45,853 bases of DNA from UBA1172 sp002457135. Its GTDB lineage: Bacteria > Pseudomonadota > Alphaproteobacteria > Puniceispirillales > UBA1172. A program made the translations under genes and the position numbers. Every line of letters starts with the position of its first letter. Position 1 is the stretch's first letter. This document shows, one piece after another, positions 1 to 8,018 of the stretch. Location of the stretch: the NCBI GenBank assembly GCA_965660935.1, contig CBFIBR010000017.1, positions 1 through 45,853 on the forward strand, read 5' to 3'. The notes beneath the pieces are model-generated. The model searched no databases. It was not told the DNA's origin and saw only the letters and a list, made by a program, of their open reading frames with translations.

Positions 1-76
1 CGGCTTCGGAAAGGGCACCCCTGCCCCTCAGGGCATCAAGGGCACCGCCCAGTTTTTCGCTCAGGCTTTCGAACAT
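1..76 (-). CDS. ffh: Signal recognition particle protein Ffh, N-terminal fragment (cut by window edge)
   Basis: On the minus strand an ATG at 76 opens a frame reading MFESLSEKLGGALDALRGRG and then LSEA, running off the left edge. This matches the conserved first helix of the N domain of Ffh/SRP54. Ffh binds signal peptides of inner-membrane proteins at the ribosome and pairs with FtsY. A purine-rich AGGAAGGA lies about 12 bases upstream of the ATG, somewhat far for a ribosome binding site. The nearby ftsY on the same strand supports the call. Only 25 codons are visible, so nothing can be said about the G and M domains. Confidence 0.85.
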   Translation of the reverse strand, partial: MFESLSEKLGGALDALRGRGALSEA

Positions 77-360
77 GGCCCAGCTTTATCCTTCCTCAAG
101 GTTTGATCGGCAGGATGGTCAGCAACCGGGCAAAGCGGGAATACGCCTGTGCCTGAAACTCAGGGACAGACGTAACCCGTCAAGGTCTGGCGTTGAACAT
201 GCCGAAAATCTGAACCCTAATTGGTCGATTTCGGGCTGAATGTCAAGCCGGGGAAGCGCGGCAGAGGCCCCGGACCGGTTTTTCCGATGGAGCCGCTTAA
301 CCAGTTGGATCATACTGGCTGCATATTTTTCTGGCGGCATATATATAAGGAGTTGCTCCC

Positions 361-1146
361 ATGGCTTTTCTGGCCAGTTTCGTTCACTTCATGCTCGACC
401 CGCTGCATATCATGCTGGCCCTGGTCCTTATCCTGCTGGCGGTGACCGGAACACGCCAACATCACCAGCGCCGCCGATCACGCTCCATTATTGTCAGCCT
501 GACCGTGATCTGGATCGGCAATCTGGTGTTTCCGATTGTCCCCTATTATGCCGCCATGGCGCTGGAAAACCGTTTCCCGCAAGGTGACGTGACCAACCTC
601 GATCAGATCATCGTTCTGGGCGGCTGGCAGGGTGACGGGCTGGTTGTCGCGGCGAGGGGTGAGCCTGAATACGGCGCGGCCATTGACCGGTTGTTGAGGG
701 GGGTTGAGTTGGCCCGCACCAATGAGCAGGCTGAACTGGTGCTTTCCGGCGGCCTGAAAACCCACCCCGAGGCAGCGTCCGAGGCTGATATTGCCCGCAT
801 GGCCATCGATCAGCTCGGGGTTGATGCCAGCCGTGTCCGGATTGAGGATACCTCAACCAACACCGCCGAAAACGCCCGCTTCACGACAGAGAAATTCTCC
901 CGGGATGGCCGCATCGGGCTGGTGACATCAGCCGCGCATATGCCAAGGGCCATGGCCACGTTCAGGGCCAACGGGCTGAACCCTGTTGCGATTCCCACCG
1001 ATTACCAGACCACCGGGATGCATCCGCGTTTCAGCGAACTTTACCGCAGGGGGCTGTCGATCACTCATATTGCGTTGCGTGAATGGGTCGGGCTGGCGGC
1101 ATACCGACTGCTTGGCCGCACCGAAACCCTGCTGCCCCGGCCCTGA
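361..1146 (+). CDS. YdcF/SanA/ElyC-family (DUF218) membrane protein
   Basis: A 261-residue protein with two hydrophobic segments at the N-terminus (about residues 12-28 and 43-65), followed by a DUF218 domain. The family hallmarks are visible: IIVLGG near residue 83, LVLSGG near 126 and the EDTSTNTAENA motif near 161. Homologues such as SanA and ElyC act at the cell envelope, with proposed roles in vancomycin resistance and peptidoglycan or lipid-carrier metabolism; their chemistry is not well settled. An AAGGAG eight bases before the ATG fixes the start. It is divergent from ffh and convergent with ftsY, so it is probably transcribed alone. The family assignment is firm; the biological role is not. 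Confidence 0.85.
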   Translation: MAFLASFVHFMLDPLHIMLALVLILLAVTGTRQHHQRRRSRSIIVSLTVIWIGNLVFPIVPYYAAMALENRFPQGDVTNLDQIIVLGGWQGDGLVVAARGEPEYGAAIDRLLRGVELARTNEQAELVLSGGLKTHPEAASEADIARMAIDQLGVDASRVRIEDTSTNTAENARFTTEKFSRDGRIGLVTSAAHMPRAMATFRANGLNPVAIPTDYQTTGMHPRFSELYRRGLSITHIALREWVGLAAYRLLGRTETLLPRP

Positions 1147-1154
1147 TACCAGGA

Positions 1155-2258
1155 TTAAACTTTACCGGTATGAGAGGATGCCAGTGCCATGGCAAAGGCA
1201 TCGGCTTCGAACGGTTGCAGATCATCCTTGCTTTCGCCAACCCCGATGGCGTGGATCGGTAGGCCGTATTCTTCGGCCAGTGCCACCACCACACCGCCCC
1301 TTGCGGAACCATCCAGCTTGGTGACGATCATGCCGGTAAGCCCGGCAACCTCACTGAACGCCTTGACCTGCGACAGTGCATTTTGCCCGACGGTACCATC
1401 CAGCACGATAATGCTGTCATGCGGGGCGGTTTCATCCTGCTTGCCGATGACGCGGTGGATTTTGGCCAGCTCATCCATCAGCTCGGTGCGCGCCTGCAAT
1501 CGCCCGGCGGTATCAATGATGAGGATATCCATCCCGTCAGCCACCGCCGCCTCCAGCGCACGGAACGCCACCGCCGCTGCATCCGCGCCTTCTTCACCGG
1601 TGATGACAGGGGTTGCGGTGCGTTCGCCCCAGACCCGCAGCTGTTCCACCGCCGCCGCCCGGAAGGTATCCGCCGCCGCCAGCATCACCGATTTGCCCCG
1701 GGACTGGAAAAATTCGGCCAGCTTGCCCGCGGTGGTGGTTTTGCCCGATCCGTTGACCCCGACCATCAGGATGACATGCGGCCGGTTGGTATCATCAACC
1801 GCCAGCGGCTTTTCAACAGGCCTCAGGATAGCGGCAATTTCCTCAGCCAGCGCATCGGCCAGGCTTTCGGTGTTAACGCCATCGGGGAAAGGACGCTTTG
1901 ATAACCCGCCCGCCAGGCGACTGGCGGCATCCATGCCCAGATCCGCCATGATGAGGGTGTCTTCTATTGCCTCAACCGCGGCGGCATCAAGGCTCGGCTT
2001 GCCGATAACATCGGCCAGCCCGGCGCTGATCTTGCGGGCTGTCTTGCCAAGCCCGGACCGCAGCCGCGCCATCCAGCCACCGGTTTTTTCAGCCTCGCTG
2101 TCATCAGCAGGTTCCGGTGATGGAGGTTCAGGTTCAACCGCTTCAGGTTCAGCCGCCTCAGGCTCCACTATCTCAATTTCAGGGTTTTCAGGCTGGGGCT
2201 TTTCTTCAGCCTCAACAGGTGCAGGGGGTTCTTTTTTCTTGCGGCGGAAAAATATCAT
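1155..2258 (-). CDS. ftsY: Signal recognition particle receptor FtsY
   Basis: The SRP receptor GTPase, which docks Ffh-ribosome complexes at the inner membrane. The protein has 367 residues: a basic start (MIFFRRKKKEPP), an acidic, Pro/Glu-rich A domain to about residue 65, then the NG domain. Visible GTPase motifs are GVNGSGKTTTAGKLA (G1), DTFRAAAVEQL, DTAGR and TKLDGSARGG. A longer frame begins at 2315, but the ATG at 2258 overlaps the mtaB stop as ATGA and gives the expected basic N-terminus, so it is preferred. It is the last gene of dapF-mtaB-ftsY, three genes joined by 4-base overlaps that imply translational coupling. Confidence 0.95.
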   Translation of the reverse strand: MIFFRRKKKEPPAPVEAEEKPQPENPEIEIVEPEAAEPEAVEPEPPSPEPADDSEAEKTGGWMARLRSGLGKTARKISAGLADVIGKPSLDAAAVEAIEDTLIMADLGMDAASRLAGGLSKRPFPDGVNTESLADALAEEIAAILRPVEKPLAVDDTNRPHVILMVGVNGSGKTTTAGKLAEFFQSRGKSVMLAAADTFRAAAVEQLRVWGERTATPVITGEEGADAAAVAFRALEAAVADGMDILIIDTAGRLQARTELMDELAKIHRVIGKQDETAPHDSIIVLDGTVGQNALSQVKAFSEVAGLTGMIVTKLDGSARGGVVVALAEEYGLPIHAIGVGESKDDLQPFEADAFAMALASSHTGKV

Positions 2259-3532
2259 GCTCGTTTCTCTGCGATCAGCACATCGCCCTCCCTTGCGGTG
2301 ATCCGCACCGGGCATACCGTTCCGGCCGGGGCCTGGCTGTGCGGGCCTTCAATACGGACACGGGCGAACTGGCGCGAATGCCCGATGCCGCCTGTTTCCA
2401 TCAGCACTTCATCATCATGGCCAATGCGGCTGTCAAGAAAGGCCTGCTGGTGCCGCGCCGCCCGTTCACGCAAGGATGCGGCACGCTGCCTGATCAGGGT
2501 ACCATCAACCTGGGGCATTCTGGCGGCGGGCGTGCCTTGACGCGGGGAATAGGGAAAGACATGCAGCCAGGTCAGTTGGGCATCATCAATCAGGTTGAGG
2601 GTCGCTTCATGCGCGGCATCATCCTCGGTCGGGAAACCGGCAATCAGATCAGCCCCGAACACAGTATCAGGGCGAATCCGGCGGACCTCCCGCACCAGGT
2701 CCAGCACATCGGTTGCGCTATGGCGGCGTTTCATTCTTTTCAGGATCAGATCATGGCCATGCTGAACCGACAGATGCAGATGCGGCATCAGCCGGTGATC
2801 ATCAGCCAGCGCTGTCAGCAGATCATCATCAGCCTCGGCCGGATCAACCGATGACAGCCTGAGGCGTTGCAATTGGGGAACCTGATCCAGCAGCTGGCGC
2901 ACCAGCCCCCCCAGTTTCGGGGTGCCATTGAGGTCACCGCCCCATGACGTGATATCAACCCCGGTCAATACCACCTCGGCAATACCGGCCTCGGCGAGCT
3001 GGCGGGTCTGGCTGATAATATCAGCCGCCGGTACCGACCGGCTGTTGCCCCTGCCATAAGGGATGATGCAGAACGTGCAGCGATGATCGCATCCCTGCTG
3101 AACCTGCAGAAACGCCCTGGTATGATGATCAAACCCTTCCAGCAGATGCGGCGCGACATCACGCACCGTCATGATATCGCCCACCGCCATCATGGTATCG
3201 GGTGTGTTGCGGGCGGCCAGTTTCTGCCAGGTGTCGGGTTGCAGTTTTTCATGATTGCCGATGACGGCATCAACCTCGGCCATGGCCTGCCATGATGCGG
3301 GGTCGATCTGGGCGGCGCATCCTGTGACCACGATCCGGCTGTCCGGGTGATCACGCCGCTGGCGGCGCACCGCCTGACGGGCCTGCTTTTCCGCCTCGGC
3401 GGTCACAGCGCAAGTGTTGATGATGATCGTATCGGCCAGCCCGGCTTCCTCACCATGGCGGCTGATCACCTCGCTTTCCCATATATTAAGGCGACAGCCA
3501 AAGGACTGGACAGTGGCGCGGCGATCCTTCAT
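2255..3532 (-). CDS. mtaB: tRNA (N6-L-threonylcarbamoyladenosine(37)-C2)-methylthiotransferase MtaB
   Basis: A radical-SAM methylthiotransferase that converts t6A37 to ms2t6A37 in ANN-decoding tRNAs. The 425-residue protein shows the MiaB/MtaB order. The N-terminal UPF0004 domain has three cluster-binding cysteines (SFGCRLN near residue 10, NTCAVT near 40, VTGCA near 70). The radical-SAM core has GCDHRCTFC near residue 147, and a C-terminal TRAM-like tail follows. The MtaB subfamily is favoured over MiaB or RimO by the FGCRLN and GCDHRCTFCIIPYGRG motifs. It overlaps dapF and ftsY by four bases on either side. Confidence 0.93.
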   Translation of the reverse strand: MKDRRATVQSFGCRLNIWESEVISRHGEEAGLADTIIINTCAVTAEAEKQARQAVRRQRRDHPDSRIVVTGCAAQIDPASWQAMAEVDAVIGNHEKLQPDTWQKLAARNTPDTMMAVGDIMTVRDVAPHLLEGFDHHTRAFLQVQQGCDHRCTFCIIPYGRGNSRSVPAADIISQTRQLAEAGIAEVVLTGVDITSWGGDLNGTPKLGGLVRQLLDQVPQLQRLRLSSVDPAEADDDLLTALADDHRLMPHLHLSVQHGHDLILKRMKRRHSATDVLDLVREVRRIRPDTVFGADLIAGFPTEDDAAHEATLNLIDDAQLTWLHVFPYSPRQGTPAARMPQVDGTLIRQRAASLRERAARHQQAFLDSRIGHDDEVLMETGGIGHSRQFARVRIEGPHSQAPAGTVCPVRITAREGDVLIAEKRA

Positions 3533-4365
3533 GGCCTCGCCCTCACCTGATCCGGCAGAGTCATGCTGCCTGAGAAAACAGCGGTGGAAGGCCCCCGCAT
3601 GATGATGCGGTCATCGTCTTCACGCCAGGTGATGTTCAAAACCCCGCCATCCAGCACAATGTCGGCTTCGCGGCCAATGATGCCGCGCCGCGCCGCTGCC
3701 ACCAGCGTTGCGCAGGCCCCTGTCCCGCAGGCAATGGTGATACCGGCACCGCGTTCCCAGACCCGCATCCTCAGCCTGTTTTCACCGAGCGGGTGGGCAA
3801 ATTCGATATTGGCGCGTTCAGGGAAAATCGGGTGATGTTCCAGCACCGGGCCGGTCACCGCCAGATCAATCGCCTCAGCATCATCCACCAGATGCACCGC
3901 ATGCGGATTGCCCATGTTGACCATCACCGCAGGTGGCAGGCCATCATGACCCAGATCAACGTGGAGGGTATCAGCCTCATGGGCCAGCGGGATATCCTGC
4001 CAGTTCAGCCCCGGCACCCCCATATCAACCGCGATCATGGCCCCGTCGCGCCATGCCTCAAGCATCCCGCCCGTGGAATCCATGGTCAGTTTGCCGGTGT
4101 CATCAGGGTCCAGCACCAGATCGGCAACACAGCGTGTACCATTGCCGCAGGCCCCGCTTTCGGAGCCGTCATTGTTATAGATTTTAAGCCCGATATCAGC
4201 ATCATCAGACGCGGTGATCAGCATGATCTGATCGCACCCGATACCAAAATTCCGGTCAGCGATCAGGCGTGCCTGATCAGCGGTCAGCGCAATGTCACGC
4301 TGGCGTCCGTCAATCACCACCACATCATTGCCGATGCCGTGCATTTTGGTAAAGGTCAGTTCCAT
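3529..4365 (-). CDS. dapF: Diaminopimelate epimerase
   Basis: Interconverts LL- and meso-diaminopimelate for lysine and peptidoglycan synthesis, in the cytoplasm. The 278-residue protein has normal length. Both active-site cysteines are visible: the first in SGACGNGTRC near residue 74 and the second in IACGTGACA near residue 216. The N-terminal TKMHGIGND motif and GIGCDQ near residue 42 are also typical. It is the first gene of the dapF-mtaB-ftsY operon, and its stop overlaps the mtaB start as ATGA. Confidence 0.96.
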   Translation of the reverse strand: MELTFTKMHGIGNDVVVIDGRQRDIALTADQARLIADRNFGIGCDQIMLITASDDADIGLKIYNNDGSESGACGNGTRCVADLVLDPDDTGKLTMDSTGGMLEAWRDGAMIAVDMGVPGLNWQDIPLAHEADTLHVDLGHDGLPPAVMVNMGNPHAVHLVDDAEAIDLAVTGPVLEHHPIFPERANIEFAHPLGENRLRMRVWERGAGITIACGTGACATLVAAARRGIIGREADIVLDGGVLNITWREDDDRIIMRGPSTAVFSGSMTLPDQVRARP

Positions 4366-4412
4366 GCCGTTGATATACGCTTTCTTGCCCCCTGATGCAA
4401 AGACCTAAGACT

Positions 4413-4450
4413 AGGTTTTGGGGTTGGGGTTTTGGGGCTGGGTTTTGGGG
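4413..4450 (+). repeat. G/T-rich low-complexity tract with G-quadruplex potential
   Basis: The short gap between xthA and dapF holds G runs at 4420-4423, 4426-4429, 4434-4437, 4440-4442 and 4447-4450 separated by TT, TTTT, CT and TTTT. This satisfies a four-tract G-quadruplex pattern on the plus strand. Both flanking genes are read from the minus strand, so a transcript here would be C-rich and any quadruplex would form in DNA. No coding potential is seen. Confidence 0.55.
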
Positions 4451-4481
4451 CTGTCAAAGAGCTGCTACCCTGTCACCATGG

Positions 4482-5264
4482 TCAGTCCCCGATGATGGCG
4501 ATCACCGGTGCGTGGTCTGATGGCTGCTCCCAGCCCCGGGCTTGCCGCAGGACAGAGGCGCTTTCAACCCGCTTGCTGAGCGGCGGTGTCACCCAGATAT
4601 GATCAAGCCGGCGGCCTTTATCGGCGGTATCCCAGTCCCGCGCCCGGTATGACCACCATGAATAGAGCTTGCCATGGGGGATGGCATCACGCACCGCATC
4701 ACGCCAGCCGCCCGCCTGCATGATCGCGGCCATGCCTTCGGTTTCAACCGGGGTGTGGCTGATGATCCTGAGCAGCTGTTTATGCGACCAGACATCATCT
4801 TCATGGGGCGCGATGTTGAGATCGCCAACCAGCACGGCCGGGGCCTCACGCTGGCTTGCGGACCATGCCTCAAGCTCATCGAGGAAGCGCAGTTTATGAT
4901 CGAATTTCGGGTTGGCCTCACGATCAGGGACATCACCACCAGCCGGAATGTAGAAATTGTGGATATCGACCCCGCTTTCGAGGGTGACAGCCTGATGCCG
5001 GCAATCCTCCCGCCCAACCCAGTTGAGGTGACGGTGATCATGCAGCGGCTGGCGGGCAATGATGGCAACGCCGTTATAGCCCTTTTCACCCCGGATCGCC
5101 TGATGCGGATAGCCAGCCTCACGGATGGCTTCACCCGGAAAGGCATCATCAGGGCATTTGGTTTCCTGCAGGCACAGCACGTCCGGCGCCTCCTGTTCAA
5201 GCAGGCGAAGCACCAGCGGCAACCTGAGCCGGACCGAATTGATATTCCAGGTGATGATTTTCAT
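4482..5264 (-). CDS. xthA: Exodeoxyribonuclease III (AP endonuclease)
   Basis: A base-excision repair enzyme that cuts DNA at abasic sites and degrades 3' ends. The 260-residue protein is full length for the ExoIII/EEP fold. It starts MKIITWNINSVR and shows LCLQETKCPD (metal-binding Glu) near residue 34, KGYNGVAI near 61, GDLNIAPHEDDVW near 146, and RLDHIWVT and SDHAPV near the C-terminus, which supply the catalytic Asp and His. It sits on the same strand as the upstream TPR-lolA-ftsK genes but is separated from them by about 350 bases. Confidence 0.95.
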   Translation of the reverse strand: MKIITWNINSVRLRLPLVLRLLEQEAPDVLCLQETKCPDDAFPGEAIREAGYPHQAIRGEKGYNGVAIIARQPLHDHRHLNWVGREDCRHQAVTLESGVDIHNFYIPAGGDVPDREANPKFDHKLRFLDELEAWSASQREAPAVLVGDLNIAPHEDDVWSHKQLLRIISHTPVETEGMAAIMQAGGWRDAVRDAIPHGKLYSWWSYRARDWDTADKGRRLDHIWVTPPLSKRVESASVLRQARGWEQPSDHAPVIAIIGD

Positions 5265-5618
5265 GCCATGTGCTTTATTCAGTTTTTACCGCCATACGCA
5301 TACCAGATTTCAATGATTAGCGGCAACATACACCATGAATACGAGTTCCAAAACCAGCCATACAGCCACGAATTCCACGGTCACCTCCACTTCCAAAACT
5401 ATTCATCAATGTAAAAAAACAGCAGGGGCCGTAACACCGACCCCCTCAGGATGAGATGGGGCGAGAGAGAAGGTTGAGGGATTACCGGTAAAATATTTTT
5501 GTGTCAGGGTCCATCATCGCCGGCCACTTTGCCCTCACCCGCTCATCACTGATGGCATCAGCCCGTAGCCACCTTACGTCACGCCGCCAGAGAAAAAGCT
5601 CCTTCAGGTTAGGCCGGA
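5265..5618. other. Intergenic stretch without a recognisable gene
   Basis: The 354 bases between xthA and the TPR-sulfotransferase gene show no frame with protein-like composition and no RNA gene or convincing terminator. Just after the TPR gene stop, AGGCC and GGCCT could pair in the minus-strand transcript, but no T run follows directly. The xthA promoter must lie in the left part; no clear -35/-10 pair was picked out. Confidence 0.5.
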
Positions 5619-7313
5619 TCAGGCCTTGAGCGCGTTGATCATTGGTTTCAGGTAGCCTTCATATTTCTTCCATTCGGCTGAGCTGCCCTTATAGATTTCG
5701 CCGCGAACCTGCGCCACTGATGCGGTCCGGACAGCGCGGGTATTGGTGCTGATATCCACCAGCCCGTCTTCATGATTGAGGCCGAGCCAGGTGATCATGG
5801 TGCGGGTTTCGCCTGCCGGATCCTCGGTCAGGGCTTCGTAATCGCAGGTGTAAATCTGATCAGGGAACCTTTCCTGAAAGAAATCGAGCAATGCCTCATA
5901 GGCCTGCATGAACGCCCCGATATCCTCCATGCTGTTGCTATAGGCCATGCCACGGGCCGGGAACCAGGTGCGGTAATTGGACCAGGCGATCGCCATCGGA
6001 TCACGTTTCATGCGAATGATCCTGGCTTCGGGAAAGGCGAGGCAGATATGACCGGCCCAAAGACCGTTGAGCGGCATTTTATCGGTGAAAATGCGGCTGT
6101 CGGTGCGGTGGGCAACACGCCCGAGGTAATCATCCCTGATGGCCCCGGGCGTGAGCTGATGCGGCTCATCACGTTCAACATCCGGGCTTATGATGGCGGT
6201 CATGAATTGCAGCTCGCCCAGGCCATCCACGTCGGAATGGTTGGACAGGATTTGTTCCACCAGCGTCGTCCCTGATCGCGGCATGCCCAGAACGAAGATC
6301 GGCAGGCAGGAACGGTCACCAGATTTAACCTCAACCGCGGCTTCGTTGCGATCAAATCGCTGGCGGATACGGTCAAACTTTTTCCGGCTTTCGGCAAAGT
6401 CATAGGCGTGATGGATACGGTGCAGGGCATTGGCTTTTTCCAGCTTTTCCATGAACAGCGGGGTGTCACCATCCTGGTTTGCCACCTGGGCCAGCGCATA
6501 GTGCAATCGTGCCTCATTGATCGGGGATAAATCCGTCCGCTTGAGCAGGGTGTTGACCTCATCCAGCACGGGGTCGCCTGCTTTCAGGGCTTTTGTATCA
6601 GCCAGATTGCGGATCGCTTCGTAGTTCTCGGGGCTGAGGGCAATCGCCTTTCGATACGCTTCCTCACCCTCTTCGAAACGCCCAAGGTTGATCAGGCAGA
6701 TGCCCATGTTGTTCCAGGCTTCCTCATAATCGGGATTGAGCATGAGCGCCTTTTTATAATGCTCGATTGCCTCTTCAACCTTTTCCGTGATGGTCAGGCT
6801 CTTGGCCAGATTGTAATGCGCCTGCGGCAGCGCGGGCTGCATGGCAATGACCTTGTTGTAGTATTCGATGGCCTGATCATCCTCATTAGAGGTTTGCAGG
6901 GCATTGGCGTAATTCATCACCACATCAAGATGGTTCGGATGATACCGGTGGGCGAAACGGAGGGTTTCGAGACCCCCTGCACTATCATCACTCAACAGCT
7001 GGGCAACGCCTTTCAGGTTGAGGATATCAGCATCCGCCGGAAAGTCTTTCAGCATGGCATCGGCAATGCTGATGACAAAGGTAAACCGGCCATTGTTGTA
7101 ATGTTCCATCGCCTTCAGGAACCCCTTGATGGCAGGGCCGTAGACAGGGTTATCAGGACGCTTGAACTGATCCATCTCGGCCAGCACTTCCCTGGCGCGG
7201 CGGTTACCGGGGTAATCGATCAGGAAATCGAGCAGGTATTTCTGGGCATGGCCATACTGACTGGCGGCAATGAGGGATTTTGCCTTTCGAATAGCACTCT
7301 CTGCTGTAGACAT
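5619..7313 (-). CDS. TPR-repeat sulfotransferase
   Basis: A 564-residue fusion. Residues of about 60-300 are tetratricopeptide repeats (for example AHYNLAKSL and AWNNMGICLINLGRFEEGEEAY). Residues of about 335-564 are a sulfotransferase domain. The 5'-phosphosulfate-binding loop FVLGMPRSGTTLVEQ is near residue 340 and the 3'-phosphate motif RDPMAIAWSNYR is further on. Such proteins transfer sulfate from PAPS to peptides, glycans or lipids; the acceptor cannot be inferred. It follows lolA by six bases and reads as the last gene of ftsK-lolA-TPR. No signal peptide or membrane segment is visible, so the product is probably cytoplasmic. Confidence 0.88.
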   Translation of the reverse strand: MSTAESAIRKAKSLIAASQYGHAQKYLLDFLIDYPGNRRAREVLAEMDQFKRPDNPVYGPAIKGFLKAMEHYNNGRFTFVISIADAMLKDFPADADILNLKGVAQLLSDDSAGGLETLRFAHRYHPNHLDVVMNYANALQTSNEDDQAIEYYNKVIAMQPALPQAHYNLAKSLTITEKVEEAIEHYKKALMLNPDYEEAWNNMGICLINLGRFEEGEEAYRKAIALSPENYEAIRNLADTKALKAGDPVLDEVNTLLKRTDLSPINEARLHYALAQVANQDGDTPLFMEKLEKANALHRIHHAYDFAESRKKFDRIRQRFDRNEAAVEVKSGDRSCLPIFVLGMPRSGTTLVEQILSNHSDVDGLGELQFMTAIISPDVERDEPHQLTPGAIRDDYLGRVAHRTDSRIFTDKMPLNGLWAGHICLAFPEARIIRMKRDPMAIAWSNYRTWFPARGMAYSNSMEDIGAFMQAYEALLDFFQERFPDQIYTCDYEALTEDPAGETRTMITWLGLNHEDGLVDISTNTRAVRTASVAQVRGEIYKGSSAEWKKYEGYLKPMINALKA

Positions 7314-7319
7314 GGAAAC

Positions 7320-8018
7320 TCACTTATCAAATTTATCAGGATAATCGGTCGGCACAAAAAGGGTGGCAGCAAGGGGTCTGCCTTTGACAATGTTGCTTAA
7401 CAGCACAGAGGTGGTGATGCCGTTGGCATCGGTCACCAGCCAGCGCCTCAATTCAAAAGGCTTTTCGGTAAATTCAAGCACCAGCCTGCCAGCCGCCTCA
7501 CCATCGGGCTGGTCGAGGGTGATCTGGACAATGCCATCACTGCTCCCGCTGGAGGTGACGAAATGGGAGCCGGTGAGGCGCACCGGGTCTGACAGCATCG
7601 CCGCAATCGGGGTTTCGCTGACAGGGTAACTGGTGACTTTCTGCTGATCTTTCTCATCGACATGGATCCAGCTGTTGCTGGTGATCAGCACCAGCGGCAC
7701 CGGGTCATCAAATTCAAACCGGCTGCGATGCGGGCGGCGCAGATAGAATTTGCCCTCGGCATAACTGCCATCGGATGCCACCTGGGTGAAGCGTGCCTCG
7801 AGTGTATCGAGGCTGTTGAACCATGCCTCTGCCCGCGCCACCTCATCAGCCGCGCTGGCCGGTCGCACCCCCAGCCCGCCGGTCAGGATAGCGGCGGTAA
7901 TGGTGATCATGAACAGACCGGCAAGAAAGCCGCGTGCTGCCTGAAAAAAGCTATTATGAAAAAAACAGACCCTGTTCAAACCGGAGGCCGGGCGGTCACC
8001 ACAATCAGTCGGCAGCAT
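7320..8018 (-). CDS. lolA: LolA-family outer-membrane lipoprotein carrier protein
   Basis: A periplasmic carrier that takes lipoproteins from LolCDE to the outer membrane. The protein of about 232 residues has an unusually long n-region, then a hydrophobic stretch (about residues 32-49) ending in a PASA cleavage site. The mature part begins with a LolA-like segment (WFNSLDTLEARFTQVASDG, then GKFYLRRPHRSRFEF). An AGAGAGG nine bases before the ATG at 8018 supports this start over the TTG one codon earlier. The start lies inside the last codons of ftsK (about 14 bases of overlap). ftsK-lolA adjacency is widespread in Proteobacteria. Confidence 0.88.
   Translation of the reverse strand: MLPTDCGDRPASGLNRVCFFHNSFFQAARGFLAGLFMITITAAILTGGLGVRPASAADEVARAEAWFNSLDTLEARFTQVASDGSYAEGKFYLRRPHRSRFEFDDPVPLVLITSNSWIHVDEKDQQKVTSYPVSETPIAAMLSDPVRLTGSHFVTSSGSSDGIVQITLDQPDGEAAGRLVLEFTEKPFELRRWLVTDANGITTSVLLSNIVKGRPLAATLFVPTDYPDKFDK

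Noticed and set aside
1189..2301. Long plus-strand open frame antisense to ftsY
   Set aside because: A shadow of the high-GC ftsY gene with low-complexity Ser/Ala/Pro composition and no ribosome binding site; ftsY motifs on the minus strand are decisive.
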